Shown piece by piece: positions 42,796-43,490 of a stretch of 43,490 bases of DNA. The stretch covers positions 1-43,490 of the forward strand of contig CANGIZ010000011.1 of the NCBI GenBank assembly GCA_947454025.1. Direction: 5' to 3'. The notes under the pieces were generated by a model. That model made no database searches and was not told the origin of the DNA. It worked only from the letters and a program-made list of their open reading frames with translations. The translations under genes and the position numbers were made by a program. Position 1 is the stretch's first letter. The number at the start of each line of letters is the position of its first letter. The DNA is from Bacteroidota bacterium (GTDB taxonomy: Bacteria; Bacteroidota; Bacteroidia; Chitinophagales; Chitinophagaceae).

Positions 42796-43490
42796 ATGGA
42801 GAATTTATATGTAATTAAAATAGGAGGCAATATAGTTGACAATCCAGCATTGTTAACAGAGTGCCTTACTGCCTTTTCGAAAATAAAAGGGCAGGCTATT
42901 TTAGTACATGGAGGCGGTAAATTAGCAACTAGCTTAGCTGCGGAATTAGGTGTAGCACAAACCATGGTGGAAGGAAGACGTATTACCGATGCGGAAACTT
43001 TGAAAATAGTGACCATGGTATACGCCGGGTATATCAATAAAAATATTGTTGCACAATTACAAGCATTGGGTATAAACGCAATGGGCTTGTCTGGTGCGGA
43101 TGCAAATTTAATTAAAGCACATAAGCGTGCTCATACATCCATCGATTATGGATTTGTGGGAGATGTAGATGGTGTGAATGTAGAATTAGTGCAACAACTA
43201 TTACAAAGCAACATAAGATTAGTGATTGCACCTATCACGCATAATGGTGAAGGGCAGCTATTAAATACGAATGCAGATACGATCGCACAAAGTATTGCTA
43301 CGGGTTTAGCAACTCATTACAATGTGCATTTGATTTATGGGTTTGAAAAAGAGGGTGTTTTGTTAGATGTGAATGTCCCCAGTTCGCTCATTAAGCATAT
43401 CAATCGACCGAGTTATCAAAAATTGAAAGAAGAAAAAATCATTTTTGAAGGAATGGTCCCCAAAATTGACAATGCTTACCTAGCCTTAGA
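42796..43490 (+). CDS. argB: Acetylglutamate (acylglutamate) kinase, 3' end missing
   Basis: The first 231 codons of an amino-acid kinase family enzyme; the gene runs off the right edge. It begins MENLYVIKIGGNIVDNP, with the glycine-rich LVHGGGK, the substrate-site EGRRITD, MVYAGYINKNIVA, GLSGADANL, the NTNADTIAQSIA nucleotide segment and EGMVPKIDNA near the cut. It phosphorylates N-acylglutamate before ArgC. It starts 19 nt after the carbamoyltransferase. Only the last C-terminal strands are missing, so the assignment is secure. Confidence 0.93.
   Translation, partial: MENLYVIKIGGNIVDNPALLTECLTAFSKIKGQAILVHGGGKLATSLAAELGVAQTMVEGRRITDAETLKIVTMVYAGYINKNIVAQLQALGINAMGLSGADANLIKAHKRAHTSIDYGFVGDVDGVNVELVQQLLQSNIRLVIAPITHNGEGQLLNTNADTIAQSIATGLATHYNVHLIYGFEKEGVLLDVNVPSSLIKHINRPSYQKLKEEKIIFEGMVPKIDNAYLAL

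Noticed and set aside
1..43490. CRISPR arrays, tRNA/rRNA genes, insertion sequences, prophage or integron signs
   Set aside because: No regularly spaced repeats, cloverleaf-like intergenic sequence, transposase, integrase or terminal inverted repeats were seen in reading both strands.

Overview
The window looks like chromosomal DNA from a Bacteroidota bacterium, most likely in or near the family Chitinophagaceae. The evidence is an AT-rich composition, a dozen gene starts preceded by the Bacteroidota -7 promoter box TAnnTTTG, few Shine-Dalgarno sites, a split MetH, a futalosine-pathway menaquinone gene, DUF4286, a PspC/PadR pair and a Bacteroidota-type arginine operon. The genus is not determined. 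No tRNA, rRNA, CRISPR array, insertion sequence or prophage gene was seen; most of the window is housekeeping DNA.

Layout. 1-2.9 kb (minus strand): the start of an HU-like gene, then an exported protein of unknown function, exonuclease III and a DUF4286 protein. 2.9-3.7 kb (plus): a LOG-family protein, ending at a terminator shared with metH. 3.7-13.5 kb (minus): a fused helicase-nuclease, an Ig-like lipoprotein, recR, a YceI protein, and a methionine synthase encoded as two proteins behind a long, structured 5' leader. 13.5-16.1 kb (plus): an SRPBCC protein and a Kup potassium transporter. 16.1-19.3 kb (minus): an unknown protein, then a tight gcvH-vanZ-marR-glycosyl hydrolase run. 19.4-20.6 kb (plus): serS. 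20.7-24.0 kb (minus): an ECF sigma / anti-sigma-like / two paralogous outer-membrane barrel operon with a candidate self-recognised promoter. 24.0-25.2 kb (minus): mqnC. 25.3-36.9 kb (plus): an M16 peptidase pair, PadR plus a double-PspC membrane protein, gcvT, ssb, a comB homologue and a SNF2 helicase with two SWIM zinc fingers. 37.0-37.3 kb (minus): a YHS-type lipoprotein. 37.4-43.5 kb (plus): an arginine operon (GNAT, argG, argC, argD, argF', argB) cut by the window end.

The most interesting part is the roughly 240-nt leader of the arginine operon (about 37470-37710). It is visibly richer in G+C than its flanks. It can fold into several nested perfect helices, including a compact three-way junction. 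It contains three segments that could pair in mutually exclusive ways. It also carries a 39-codon open frame that ends Arg-Arg-Gly-Phe-stop exactly where the last switch helix begins. This fits an arginine-sensing leader, either ribosome-mediated or an aptamer, and I do not recognise it as a known class. In the same operon the carbamoyltransferase has valine at position 90, the position that separates acetyl- from succinyl-ornithine specificity. The GNAT protein is therefore a candidate for the enzyme that makes the acylglutamate. A second possible regulatory RNA precedes the methionine synthase genes.
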